A stretch of 64,000 bases of DNA from the NCBI GenBank assembly GCA_037833965.1, contig AP031358.1, positions 11,726,001 through 11,790,000 of the forward strand, written 5' to 3'. Numbering within the stretch: the stretch's first letter is position 1; the number at the start of each line of letters is the position of its first letter. The notes beneath the pieces were generated by a model. That model was not told the DNA's origin. It did no database searches and saw nothing but the letters and a program-made list of their open reading frames with translations. This stretch comes from Marchantia polymorpha subsp. ruderalis. Lineage: Eukaryota > Streptophyta > Marchantiopsida > Marchantiales > Marchantiaceae. The position numbers were made by a program, and so were the translations under genes. This document shows positions 12,818-23,600 of the stretch, piece by piece.

Positions 12818-13262
12818 TCAATGATCCTTCTCTACGTGCCTGCAGATTGGGCACTGCATTGCCCCCTTGGCTACGTAAGCTTTAGCAATGCAGTCTGCAA
12901 GGAATTAAAAATGGCAAAGTTTTCTCCATATTTACAATGCTAACTTATGAACTACACGTACACGGAGAGAAACAAAACAATTGTAAGAGCTGCTCTAGTT
13001 AGCACTGGCATGATATAAAATCAATTTGTGTACATACCAAAATCGAAATGATGACGACATGGAAGTTTCGTGATGGATGTTTCCCGCCACGGACGAGGAC
13101 ATCCAGACATATGAAACAGGCAGGTGTCTCAGCTTCCTCTGATGTTCCTGCGACATCCTGATTCTGCTTCCCACCGGTGGGCATGTCTGACCGCCCACAC
13201 ATAGACCCAGGTGGTACATGTACATTCGCGCTAAAAAAGTCATAAGAAACTTTCTTCGCCAC
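12818..13262 (-). pseudogene. RFI2-like RING finger gene copy 1, decayed
   Basis: Two exons of a C3HC4 RING protein are visible. Exon A (from about 13262 to 13038) encodes PACFICLDVLVRGGKH, then, in a shifted frame, LPCRHHFDF just before a GTATGT donor. Exon B (12894-12818), after a TTGCAG acceptor, encodes DCIAKAYVAKGAMQCPICRH and ends at a stop shortly after VEKDH. Spacing and sequence resemble the RING of Arabidopsis RFI2-type E3 ligases (CSICL...CGH.FH..CI....KGAMQCPNCR). Compared with copy 2, exon A is one base short between the first Cys pair and the Cys-x-His motif, so the frame is lost. The long C-terminal region usual for RFI2 proteins is absent. It is probably a truncated pseudogene unless a different splice site restores it. 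Confidence 0.55.
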
Positions 13263-14140
13263 ATAGTACCCATGAACGAACGAAAAGTCTTGTTATTGGC
13301 GACGACAAATAGTGGGTCCACTGTATCCGCGGCGAAGAACGAAACTTTTTGTTCGTTCATGATTTCCAAATCAACATCCTCCAATACTCTCTTTACTAAA
13401 TCCCTTTACTGAATCTACGAATAACTTCTCGATGTAACCATCCATGAATTCCGAATGCAGTCAAACCAAATGACAACGTCGGATTCGAATTGGATTCAAG
13501 AGAAGGAGCCCGTCTTCTCTGCAGCCAAACTACAGAGATTGCCTCCACCAGAACACAAAGATGAATGTGAATAAAAGCAAATAGAATAATCAGACCAAAG
13601 AACATGCATAGTTTCGAAAGCAAAGCAAAGGATGAGCGGGAATAAGAGTTACATATCTACAGAGCAATACATATTGTATTGAGAGAATAGTTGTAACACG
13701 ATACAAAAATGCAATCCAAAAATCCGACTTTTAATTTGAAAACTTTCAATAAAAGATTTCTGATCAATGAATTTCTTACGAAGCATAAAAATAAACACGA
13801 TACATTACAAACTCCAAGAAGCTTTCAACATCTTCAAAAATTCGTTCTTTGGAAACTGCTCAGTAGAAGTTCTTCGATTACTGATGCTAGTTTGTTAAAA
13901 CAGTTGAGCATGCATTCAAGCATTAATGTACATGAAAAAAAAAATCACATCTATAACTATCTTCAACTACTTTTGCTTCTACCAATGATACAAGCAAAAT
14001 CTTTGAAACTAGTGAACCAGAAGTAAGCCCTAAAACACTCGAACATACAACCAACCATACGTACATACTTAACAAAATCTGATCTAGATTACCTAAATCT
14101 ATTGTTAATTTTCACAAAAATAAGAACCCGAGTCATAGTC
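13263..14140. other. Duplicated flank of the RING copy and AT-rich spacer
   Basis: 13380-13560 resembles 15680-15860 in patches (for example ACTGAATCTACGAATAAC against ACTGACTCTGCAAATAAC, and matching CTTCTCTGCAGCC and CTTCCCTGCAGCC). This shows that the two RING copies arose by a segmental duplication that included flanking sequence. The remainder, to 14140, is AT-rich with no recognised gene. Confidence 0.45.
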
Positions 14141-14144
14141 TTAC

Positions 14145-14700
14145 CTCAGCATAGTCGTCCCTGCCCGGCTTTTCGCGTCGTCGCTCCTGTCTTCCTTGCC
14201 GTGCTGGTAGATTTATCCTCTCAAGATTGCTATCCTTCAACGAGCTGCTCTTAGCCCTACATAACAGCGATCGCCTCACTTGAAAGTAGCTGCGAGCTGC
14301 TCTCGCCCTACAGATTGGCGATCGCCTCATTTGAAAGCAGCTGCGAGCTGCTCTCACCCCTACGGATTGGCGATCGCCTCACTCTAACGGTACCCGCCAG
14401 GTGCTCTCAACCCTACAGATGAGCGATCGCCTCACTCTAACGGTATCCGCCAGGTGCTCTCAACCCTACAGATGAGCGGATCTAAAATGTGTTCAAAATA
14501 CCAAAAGAACGATAAATGCATCAGAGAAGTCAAGCGGGAGAGTTCACACTGAAATAAGAATTTGCGTCAGAGCCTCACTGCACAGCACCATCGACCCTGC
14601 CCGGCTCCTCCCATCATCGCTTCGCGCTCCTCTCCAAGACTTGCCTCTCTTCTATTCCTTGCCGCGCTGGGAGATTCATCCCCTCAGGATTGCTCATATG
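14145..14700. repeat. Dispersed direct duplicate flanking the minisatellite
   Basis: About 14150-14230 (CCCTGCCCGGCTTTTCGCG..., CCTTGCCGTGCTGGTAGATT, CAAGATTGCT) recurs in modified form at about 14590-14695 (CCCTGCCCGGCTCCTCCC..., CCTTGCCGCGCTGGGAGATT, CAGGATTGCT). The two copies bracket the 52-bp tandem array, and a partial array unit also follows the second copy (14690-14762). This points to duplication of a whole block. Confidence 0.6.
14222..14480. repeat. Minisatellite, about 52-bp unit, about five copies
   Basis: Units contain GAGCTGCTCTC-type sequence, a CCCTACAGAT segment and GCGATCGCCTCAC. The GCGATCGC core occurs at 14267, 14318, 14370 and 14423 (spacing 51, 52, 53), and a fifth, degenerate unit starts at 14476. 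The last units carry a variant (CTCTAACGGTAYCCGCCAGG) in place of the Lys-like segment TTGAAAGCAGCTGC. Confidence 0.8.
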
Positions 14701-15012
14701 TAGGGCTGAGAGCAACCCTGCTTAAACGTACCTGCGAGCTGCTCTCGGCAATGTAGATGGGCGACAGACTATCCCATCAGAATATCATATTGCTAGCATG
14801 GTTCAGTTTTTTCCAATCCCATCTAAAGCTGAAGCTTTTAATGGATACAAAGATGTTCTACAACACAGTAATTTCGTAACTAAAACGTATCTCCTTGCTA
14901 TCACAACTTTGCTCTTCCCCGTAAAGATCTGTAATTCTTTCATTGTGGAACCTTCCAAAGGAAACTCATAAATGTCTATCACACATGTGAAGGTGATTTT
15001 GTATATGACAAG

Positions 15013-15420
15013 TCAATTTTTTTCATGGTACAAGTCTTCAAAATCGATATAAAGACCACCCTCGATCACGACGTCCCCAGCCCGACCACTACTGTTGGCA
15101 ATCAGCCTGGTTGTACAAGCATTCTCAACATGCCTCCAGTTATAGCACAGCATTGCCCTCTTGGCCTGCAAAGCTGATGGAGTGCAGTCTGCAGAAAGAC
15201 AAATTATGTTAACTTTCCCCACGATAATAATGCTCATTCATGAACTTGTTGAACATTGAGCAGAAACCCTACAATTGTAACAGCAGGTGTTATTAGCACT
15301 GGTATAATAACAGAATGAGTTTGTGAGCATACCCAAACAGAGCTGGTGACCACATTTAACTTTTGTGGTCGATCTGTCACCGCCGTCCACGACAACACCC
15401 AAGCAAACAATGCATGCATC
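15013..15420 (-). pseudogene. RFI2-like RING finger gene copy 2, degenerate
   Basis: Homologue of copy 1, 2.3 kb away in the same orientation. Exon A (about 15420-15333) encodes ACIVCLGVVVDGGDRSTTKV followed by KCGHQLCL in one frame, and ends at a GTATGC donor. Exon B (15188-15013), after TTTCTGCAG, encodes DCTPSALQAKRAMLCYNWRH, then ENACTTRL, and ends with DFEDLYHEKN and a stop. The RING is degenerate: where the family has CPNCRH this copy has CYNWRH, so the last zinc-binding Cys is Trp. In-frame upstream sequence reaches a stop about 17 codons before the first Cys pair with no ATG, so the N-terminal exon is lost. It is probably non-functional, and the RFI2-like assignment is from remembered motifs. 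Confidence 0.55.
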
Positions 15421-17265
15421 TGTATGGGGTTGCTGTGAAGTTTCGGCTGAATCCCGAAACTACCCGTAGGAGGTTTCATGGTAGCCACGCCTGGCCACCC
15501 ACTAAACTTGTAACCAGACCAAAGTCTTCTTCTGTGTTCTTACTTTTAGGAGTCCTCGATAACCCTCTTCACTACTTTCCCAGACCCAAGTTCGAATTGA
15601 GGCCAGTTTGATCCGCTGCCAGATTTAAGACTGTACTTTCAGTAGAGAGATTCAGAGATTCAGACGAGCATGATCCAGCATTCTCTTCACTGACTCTGCA
15701 AATAACTCCTCACCTCAATTATCCTCAATTAACTTGGGAACAGTCTCCGATCCAAGAGACCAAAGCATCACAACTGGCCGTCTTTCAGTTGAAAGAGACC
15801 AGATTGTTTCGGAAGGCTTTCAAAACAAAGAACCCCTCTTCCCTGCAGCCGCAAGCCCGTATCCTTCCCTGCTCCGTCTGCTATATCGACAGGAACAAAT
15901 TGTGATATATCCCGCCTGTCGCAAAACGCCCATGAACTTCCATCCCAGTCTATCCCCGTAGCTACAGAAGCTACAAAACTACAACCTTGTAAAACATCAT
16001 CGCCCACCTGCAAACACACGGAGGCAAATTAATGACAGATACGTCACGGTATCAATCTGCACTCCACAAACCCTGGTCGTTTTTTTAAACTCCCACTTCC
16101 ATCTTAATTCTCGATCACGTCTCGGAACTTCCGAGAGGTGATGGAGAAAAGCGATTAAGAACGCAAGAGTCAATCCTTATTGCCCTTTTTTTTTGTCGTG
16201 ACGAAAGAACGCCGCGTCCCCGCCACTTGTCTCAAAACCGCGACAACAGGAAAAACACTGCCCCTGCAGACGCTAATGGCCCTAGTAATCGCAGATCATC
16301 GGCTTAAATGCAGTAATCCACATCGGCTTCGTAACCAGTTTTTCTCATCATCTGCTCCCACTCATCACTCCCTATTCCTCTATCCCGCGCAGCCGGATAG
16401 AGGAAGACGAGGAGGATAGACCAGACGGACGAGGAAAGCATGCAAGCTTCAGTGCCGAGGAGGGAAGCGGAAGGAATGCTGATGACGTCGAGGTTTTAGA
16501 AAGCCCTACGAAAAGGATGGAAACCAAGCAAGATTCGAAACCTTCCGTGGCTCACCTTCTCCATGGCCTTTCCTTCCCCACCCTCTAATAAAGGCGGCAG
16601 TTCAGGCCAAAGAAAAGGGTGGTGACAACTCTAGGAATGTGTAATATTTTATTTTCGACCGTGCAAGCAAAAAACAATGGTAGAAATTTAACTCAACATC
16701 AGATATTGTAAGGTCCAGCACACATCACGTTACACCTTACATTTTTGATAGATATTTAATAGTAGTTTTACATGACCCTCAAATCATATTGTTAAGTTGT
16801 TCTAAAACATTTGAAAAGATACTCAGAAATACTCACTCCAAAATTCTCAATCAAAGTTGATTCTTAGAATTGAAATTCAACTAAAGTTGAGTTAGGTTTT
16901 TGATGGATTGAACAGAGAAGGTCTAATTTGTAATCATTATCACTTTATGACTTATAAATGTATGAAGTTCAACTTCAAAGATTTTTATGTTTCTACATAT
17001 GAACTGGCAAAAATAGGCTCATCGCACTATACACTATATATTGATGATTTTAATCTTTGATGTATAGACAAGGTTATTGAATGTTTCACACCTGTAGGAA
17101 ATATTCAATGTATTTAGATCTCTCCATCAAGGTTTTCGGACCAAATACAACCTCTCGAATTCTCCGTAGCTTGTGCTTATCCAAAGCTTGTGCAAATATT
17201 CTGCAAAGTGTGGACTGAAAGACGGATGCTCCATGGCTCAGTTGACGAGATTCTGAATTGGAAAC
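15421..17265. other. Duplicated flank, hairpin and spacer; no gene seen
   Basis: 15680-15860 is the partner of the 13380-13560 flank. Near 16375-16405 there is an 11-bp perfect hairpin (TTCCTCTATCC, 9-nt loop, GGATAGAGGAA). From 16620 the sequence is AT-rich. No exon for the N-terminal half of the transporter fragment that follows was found here. Confidence 0.4.
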
Positions 17266-17270
17266 TTGCA

Positions 17271-17823
17271 GGCATTGGTTTGTGTCACGGTCTCCATGTC
17301 CTTCGAGCCATTCAAACCTCCGACGTGTGATCATCATCTCCTCACCACCATGTGCGACAAGCCTAGTGTGCCCCAAATAGTCTTCTTCTATGGTTCATTG
17401 TACTTGATGGCCTTAGGAGCAGGAGGAATCAAGGCATGTGTGACGGCATTCTCTGCAGACCAATTCGACAACACTGATCCTGGGCAGAAGCAAGAAAGGG
17501 TGTCGTTCATGAACTGGTGGTGGTTCAGTCTGAGCGTCCGTATCATGGTCTCGGTGGCCTTCTTCCCATGGGTGCAGGAACAGTATGATTGGGTATGGGT
17601 CGGAGCAATTCCAGCCGGAATCGTTGGATTTGTAACTCTGAGTTTCATTATCGCTCATCCTCAGTACTACCATCGAACCCCCTCTGGAAGTGCTTTCACA
17701 AGAGTTCTCCAGGTTCTCGTGGCTCCTTTCAAGAAGAGAAACTTGGAACTGCAACCTGATCTTCACGAGCTGTTTGACCTGAGCCCGTATTATTCAGAAG
17801 TTTCCATATGTGGTGTTGCTTGA
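17271..17823 (+). pseudogene. NPF/PTR (POT family) transporter fragment
   Basis: One open stretch matches the middle of the N-terminal half of a plant NPF proton-coupled nitrate/peptide transporter: FFYGSLYLMALGAGGIKACV, then ADQFDNTDPGQKQERVSFMN and WWWFSLSVRIMVSVAFFPWV, corresponding to membrane helices of the first six-helix bundle and the loop between them. It begins just after a plausible TTGCAG acceptor (AG at 17269-17270), the usual position of an NPF intron. The family is about 550-600 residues; here only about 180 are present. The first exon and the entire C-terminal six-helix domain were not found on either side, and the reading diverges after DLHELFDL. It is most likely a truncated gene copy. 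Confidence 0.75.
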
Positions 17824-18399
17824 CAGAGGTTGTTATTCAAAGTTCGCAAAGATCGATACGTGGCTGAAGACTCATGAAAAATTTCTCATCCAATCTAACA
17901 ATTTTGAGACATCTAACCTCGAAGGTACACATCAGCTACGAATTCAATAAAAAGAGCTTTGCGTTTGTATACAGCTTGGGATCATGTAAGTGTACACTAT
18001 TTGTCTGGAGCAGATCTTACGAGTCCCAGACTCATCCAAAAATGTTCGTTTCGTACCTTTTTGGTGACGAAATCATGATGAATTCAATTTTTCTTTGAGA
18101 AGAAATCTGAAAATCAGCTGGGATGGCCTTCATGAATTGGTTCGCTCCTTTGATGGTTCTCGGAACAACAGTACTAATGCTTATGGTACACTGGAATGGC
18201 GTCTACTCTTATACAAAACGTAAATCTACTCATGTTGCATTACACACGATCGTCTTGAGCATTGAAGGTGTTCTCTTAAGACCTCTGTTCAGCAAAGCAA
18301 GTTTTAGAGGAGACCGATACTCCGGCCAAAAGCCCAACTACAAGATTTAACCGGAACCCGTACTCTTCGTACCTCATAGTCAAATAGTTACAGGGGATT
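17824..18399. other. Spacer between transporter fragment and retroelement; nothing firm
   Basis: Short frames, including a plus-strand one at 18123-18350 with a hydrophobic start (MAFMNWFAPLMVLGTTVLML), have no recognisable domain. The junction with the retroelement fossil is placed near 18400 only because recognisable element sequence fades there. Confidence 0.3.
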
Positions 18400-19660
18400 G
18401 TGAGTCATCAGGCAAATGAGACATGAGGGATACATACGTGAATTGTGTCAAGTGTCGCCTCTCTCCTCCTGTGATCTGGGAACCAATCAATGGCTCCCAT
18501 TCCTCCATAGTCACACTAGAGTAAAGCGATACTGTCACTGGTTGCTACGCCACATCTTCCAAAGAAGGGGTCTCTGTACCCTCCTTCCTAGCAAACTCCG
18601 CATGAGAAACATCTCTGGCAAGTCCTCTCGTCACATCCCATGAACTCCAAGGATGACGAATATCTCGCCTGTCGCCCCCAACCATTGCCACTATCGTCTC
18701 GGTAGGCAATGAGCAAACAAATAGTGTACTAACTACCAAATCAACGCACAAACGGCGTTGTTCAGCCAAACCCAAACTCACAATCCACGTCAAGCAGTTC
18801 ATGTCCATAGCTTGACCCAAAACCTTACGACGCGAAGCCTCTGAAACTGAAGATGCGGCGGTCACACCAGTAATAAACCCCCTGGCATGCTCTCTCTCGT
18901 CAGCGTTGGACTCCATCAACTGATGTAATGCAGAATTTCACAGTAGCACAGGTCCACGATCACAATATGCATGTGATGTTGGATAATAACCAATGTGGGT
19001 AAAGCCATCCGAGGCTGACCTACGCCGTTCACCAACGCCATAGGTGATCTATCAACCACTCTCACCACCTGAGAATGTCGAGAAGCATCCAAGATACTGT
19101 CAACGATGAATGTAGGATCACGTTGCACAGAATCATAAGCATGACGCAATATCTTTCGTGGCAAAAGGTTGGTCCACCATAAACGTGCACGATGAGCACG
19201 TGATCCAACCCTGGTAGCCTCCAACAGTTCTGCTGACCCAATCCATGCTCGAACCTAATGGACACTCGCCATCAACTGGGCCGAAGTGTCACCCAACAAT
19301 GGTACGTTCTCTAGAATGTATGCTGCAGAACGTGTTTGCTGCACCTAAAGATGACGTAATACTCGCAACATCTCTCAAAACATCCGAGATCTGAGATCAT
19401 GCAATCATGTTCCATGTCCAACGCATGTGTCCTTACATGGCCATCCCGCAATCACCCTATCAATATGGCCAACCTGGTCAAGGTGTGGCGCCTCCAACAA
19501 TGAAATGTCTAAAGGCAACGCCTTCTGGTATCCTCGAACAGCTGATAGTGGCAACAATGAAGGAAAACGTTGCATCAACTGTGCAATATGTCATGAAGAA
19601 ACTCGACGTGCAATCTCATCCTTCTCCACATATAAGTATCTGATTCTTGTAATGACAGAA
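18400..19660 (-). mobile_element. LTR-retroelement fossil, C-terminal part of its C5-cytosine methyltransferase domain
   Basis: Read on the minus strand from 19660 down, this stretch carries in order: YLYVEKDEIARRV (motif II/III-like region), VIAGWPC (motif IV with the catalytic Pro-Cys pair), AYILENVPLLGDT (motif VI, ENV), SRAHRARLWWTNLLPR, then ADEREHARGF and RKVLGQAMDMNCL (the motif IX/X-like end of Dnmt-type enzymes). These match a methyltransferase domain that I recall in repetitive Marchantia proteins, placed upstream of a Ty3/gypsy-type polymerase. A short EEWEPLIGSQ-like stretch near 18430-18500 is consistent with the linker towards the polymerase, but no reverse transcriptase is left. 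The copy is broken, with several breaks besides the insertion that splits it, and looks moderately old. Confidence 0.7.
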
Positions 19661-22600
19661 AAATACCAAAATGGAGCATAATGGTACAGATCCGATCCCA
19701 CAAGGACAAAAATAACCACAAAAGTCACGATTTGTCACAGATTAGCATTCTATTAAGGAGTTTTACTTCTTAGGCCAATGCCACTCCCAGAAGACACTAC
19801 TCAGCTAGAGCCGAAGACCTGTAAAGTAGTTTGTAACCACAATCACAACCTGAAACTTTTCCAGTCAACACCTGTGGGAATCGCTTGCGATCACACACTC
19901 ATATTTCAGGGGGAAAACTTCCCAACATTGCATACATCCCGACACACTTACCCGAATACCCAGATTTGAATTTGCTTAAATCCCAAGGAGCACTCGGCTA
20001 CTCAGAACATTCAAGCTGAATACTCACAACTTCCGATGCGGTAACTTCGACAATCAAGAGCGCACTGCGCTCGATGCCCAGATCACACACTAGCACTCAG
20101 ACACGCAGTGGATGCAGGTTTACAGTCAAGACAAGACAATGAACAGAAAAGCCCCCCAAGGAAAGAGACTTGGGACTCTTTATTCACAATGGCAACTCTG
20201 GAATATCAACCGTCTGAGGCGAATCGATCTCAGGGGCTGTGTCGTACGATGTAGCGGTTACGGTGTCATCTGAACTTACATCTACTCCTATCCTACACAA
20301 CACATTTACAATCTCTACTCGGACATTCTGGCGCGCCTCATTCAATCCCTTTGAAAACGAATTAACTAACTCTATAATCTGTTGGTGTCCTGCGGATCCA
20401 CTAGTTTTGGTGCTCATCAACTGTCGCTCAAGCAAATCTAGCTTCAGCCACTTCAACGTTTGCAATCTCCACATCGCGAATCCGTTCAGACACTTCTATA
20501 AACGCAACTTCAACTCGTCCCGTAGCTGACAGTAGACCTCCTCTGCCTTCTCCATTCTCCTTTGCAACTCTTGCAATCTCATATCCGCTTTGCCTAACTT
20601 CTCGTGCAACCGTCGACATTCCGATTCAACCTTCAATTTACATTCGACCTCCGAAGACTTGGCCGATTCGCAAACCGTCAATTTCTTGGCCCAATTCGCC
20701 AACTCCTCTTCATGCTTCTGTACTCCCTCCGCCAGACTTGCTGATAGCTCCTCCGCACGTCGGAATTCCATCTCGCACTTACCCGCAATCTCCAAAATCT
20801 TGCTACGAAGATCTTCTTCCGCCGTCTTTGCCTCTGCGATCTTGCCCCGAAGTTCTTTGGCGATACGAACTTCTTCGGCACTTCGGCCCTCCAACTTAGC
20901 AAGTTCTTCGACATGTTTCTTCTCTCGCCTCTCCGTAGTTGTGATTAGCCGCTCCGATCGTTTTACTGCCTCATCATACGCTTCTCTGGATTTCTCCAAC
21001 CTCGTGAGCAAATCTGCTAACATCTTCTGCCCATTCTCGTTAGAGACACGAAGTCAACCTCAGGTTTCCTCCAACTCTGCACACCGTCCGGATTCCTTCG
21101 CTAAATTCAGTTGCAGCACTTCGCACTCGATCTTCTTCTCCCGAAGCTGGGCTTCTCACTCCTTCAATGCCGCCTTTGCTGTCGCGCACTCGGCTGCCAA
21201 GATTGCAGCTTGCTCCCATGCCATCTCAGTCGCGGAATCCCACTCCCTCTTCACTGCTACTGCTCTCTTGAACTACGTCCTATTCCTCACTATCTCTACA
21301 TAAAATCCTACCTCCTTGAACACAACATACTTCTCTCTCTCTTCCTGTCCAGATATTTCAGTAGGTAAACGACAATGTCTTGTAAGAAGTTGAGAAATGT
21401 AATCTCTCCCCCCTTCGATTCCTCCTCCGAAGTCTTCTTCTCTTCTTCGGATCTCACATCTTCCAGATGAAATGACTGCAATGTAATGTCCGCGGCATCT
21501 ACCACCGTCTCTCCAACATGCGCAACAACCTTCTCAATTATTTTTTCACTCAGTGTAACCTCCTTCACAAGTTCTTCACTTGTCTTCGGTTGAGATATTT
21601 CCTCACTCCCCACAGACCGTGTCCGCTCCGAAGACAGAGAATTCGGACTTACCATCTCCGTTCCCTCCTTCAAAGGTTCCGCCGGTAAATCTGCTTGAAC
21701 TTCAGTTAGTACCTCCGAAGGTCCTTCAATCTCCATAGGATGTGTCGACTCGTCAACTACGACTTCGGATGTACTCACAATTGGGGCAACTATCTTTTCC
21801 ACGCTACTATTTGATACTTTGGTTACCACCAATCCTCGACTCGCCTTCCTCTTTGGTCTCGTGCGAGTTTTTGACTGCCTGACTACTTCTACCTCCGTTT
21901 CAGCTCTTCTGACTTCTAGCGCCAAATCTCCCTCATCATCACTCACCACTTTCCTTCTCTTCGTCAATCGCCGTTCTGGCTTCTCCCGTCTCGACAGAAC
22001 GTCCACCTAAACGGGTCCTCTGGCTGTCGTCTGCGGTGGGATTGAGGGTCGACGGTTATCGTCTTCAGTCCCTTCACTAGAATCAGCTGTCTAGATTTCT
22101 CGTTCCCTCGGAAATCGATTCTCCTCCTCCCTTGTAAGCAAATCCATGCCTCGATAGATATTCACAAGGAAGGGAGTCAGATGACTGACCAGCGGTCTCG
22201 TCCTCCTGAAGCTTGCATTCACCCAGACAAGATCGTAAAAGATTCTTGCCCAATGTACTCTCTGTCCATTCAAGATTCGCTTAAAGAACCCTACTTGTTA
22301 GGCCGTCACATACGTCGTGCACGTCGGTCGTAAGATATGCATAATCTCCAGAGCAATCGCCCGTCTCTTTGAATCCAAGTAGTCGGCTGTCTTCCATCCA
22401 TTTGTCCCCTGCCTCTCGGAACTGAAGAGTGACCCGCAAGAGAATTCTTCTGTGCGCGTAAGTCAAACGCTACTCTTCTCGAACAAGAGATCCCCGTCGC
22501 TACCTACGCACTGTCCCATCACCTTTGCCTAATGCTCAATCGTCCACAGCATGGGATTACCTCGGAGATCCTCGCCCTCGGTCTCGTTCTTATCCATAAT

Positions 22601-23174
22601 CTCCTTGCAGATACTCGCCGAGATGCAATTCCAGTTCCACAAAAGGAAATCGAGACGCAATTCGCTCAGTTCGCTCCTGAAGGGTTGTAATTCCTCAGAG
22701 GGCACCTTCAAGGTACCAATTCCGCACCTTATCACTCTTCTTGGGCGGCGTCATGTCTCCAATTCGCGTCTTCGCTACTAGCAAGGTCGGTCGATTCGGC
22801 TCTCTCTCACTCTCGCTCGTTCTTGCTCGATATTGCAATGTCGGCGCGAATGCTCCTCGTAATGCCCTTACCCTTGAAGCCCTAACCTTGACTCCTCCCG
22901 CGTCCAGTAGAATTCTCAACGCGTGCAAACGTCGTCCAGCCCGTTGCGCAATTCAAATTAATTCTGATGTCTTCGCCGAAGACGTAGTTTTTGCGCTGTC
23001 CAGATCAGGCTGCGCCGAAGATCCGAAGACCCGAAGATCTTCGGCCGTAGGCGAATACTAACTAATCCTATCATAACTCCTCAAAAGCTACTCATTCGAA
23101 TTCATATGGCTACCTTCTACACAAATATATTTAGGTTTTGTTGATTTTTAAAGAAAAAACAAATAAACTAGGCA
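19661..23174 (-). mobile_element. Insertion carrying a decayed Marchantia-type coiled-coil protein family, nested in the retroelement
   Basis: On the minus strand this holds recognisable blocks of a long, repetitive hypothetical-protein family that I recall only from Marchantia. From the N-terminus: MTPPKKSDKVRNWYLEGAL (about 22740), RVHWARIFYDLVWVNASF and LVSHLTPFLVNIYRGMDLL (about 22100-22270), a basic/acidic linker with TKRRKVVSDDEGD (about 21950), a long Glu/Lys/Arg-rich coiled coil (20496-21023: heptad-rich, e.g. RSERLITTTERREKKHVEEL), and the C-terminal SGSAGHQQIIELVNSFSKGL (20184-20474). Its function is unknown; the family may be the product of an uncharacterised mobile element. A polyadenylation-like AATAAA lies near 20180 on the sense strand. 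No matching terminal repeats were found, so the element class is undetermined. The copy is broken, with several breaks. Ends are placed where the flanking methyltransferase sequence stops. Confidence 0.6.
23014..23045. repeat. Hairpin within the insertion upstream region
   Basis: GCCGAAGATC and its exact complement GATCTTCGGC are separated by 12 bases that repeat the CCGAAGA theme. It lies upstream of the coiled-coil family block on its sense strand. Its role is unknown. Confidence 0.6.
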
Positions 23175-23600
23175 CCACAATCCCACCAAAAAGATCCAAC
23201 ACACAAACACCCTGTGGGAAATACTCCCACGCAATCGGTGTAGTAACCAATGGGGACAATGCGTTAGGACCACCAACTAGCCGATCACTTGAAGCTCTCG
23301 CTGCCTCTACGGGTAAAGAAGCTTCACTCCAAGCCTTCTTCACCAACCTATCAGCCTCCAACTGCAGTGCCTGACAAGAACTCCAAAGAGGAATATCTAA
23401 GGATGAAGACACCGCCGCTGCGAAGCTCACAATCTCCTCCGCATCCTCGTAGACTAAGGTATCGTCAGCAAACATGTTTCACTCCAACAAGTCATTAGGC
23501 CAGGTAAGCACTCCTCTAAAGGTGCTTGAAGCGCAACCAAAGGTCTGAGCTATGTGCAGATCCAGTCTGAAACGTAGGCAACAACCATAAACACCTGAAA
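23175..23600 (-). mobile_element. LTR-retroelement fossil, N-terminal part of its methyltransferase region
   Basis: The minus strand encodes a region rich in VSFAAAVSSSLDIPLW and ALQLEADRLVKKAWSEA, then ALSPLVTTPIAWEYF, and ends at GVCVLDLFGGI, which is the AdoMet-binding motif I of C5-cytosine methyltransferases (DLFxGxG type). Recognisable similarity stops right after motif I and resumes at 19660 with the next motifs. The two parts are therefore one element split by the intervening insertion. Upstream of 23600 the similarity fades. The element is broken; its LTRs were not found. Confidence 0.65.

Noticed and set aside
14267-14430. GCGATCGC octamers as a sign of cyanobacterial DNA (HIP1)
   Set aside because: They are copies of one minisatellite unit; no bacterial genes lie near and the surroundings are plant-like.
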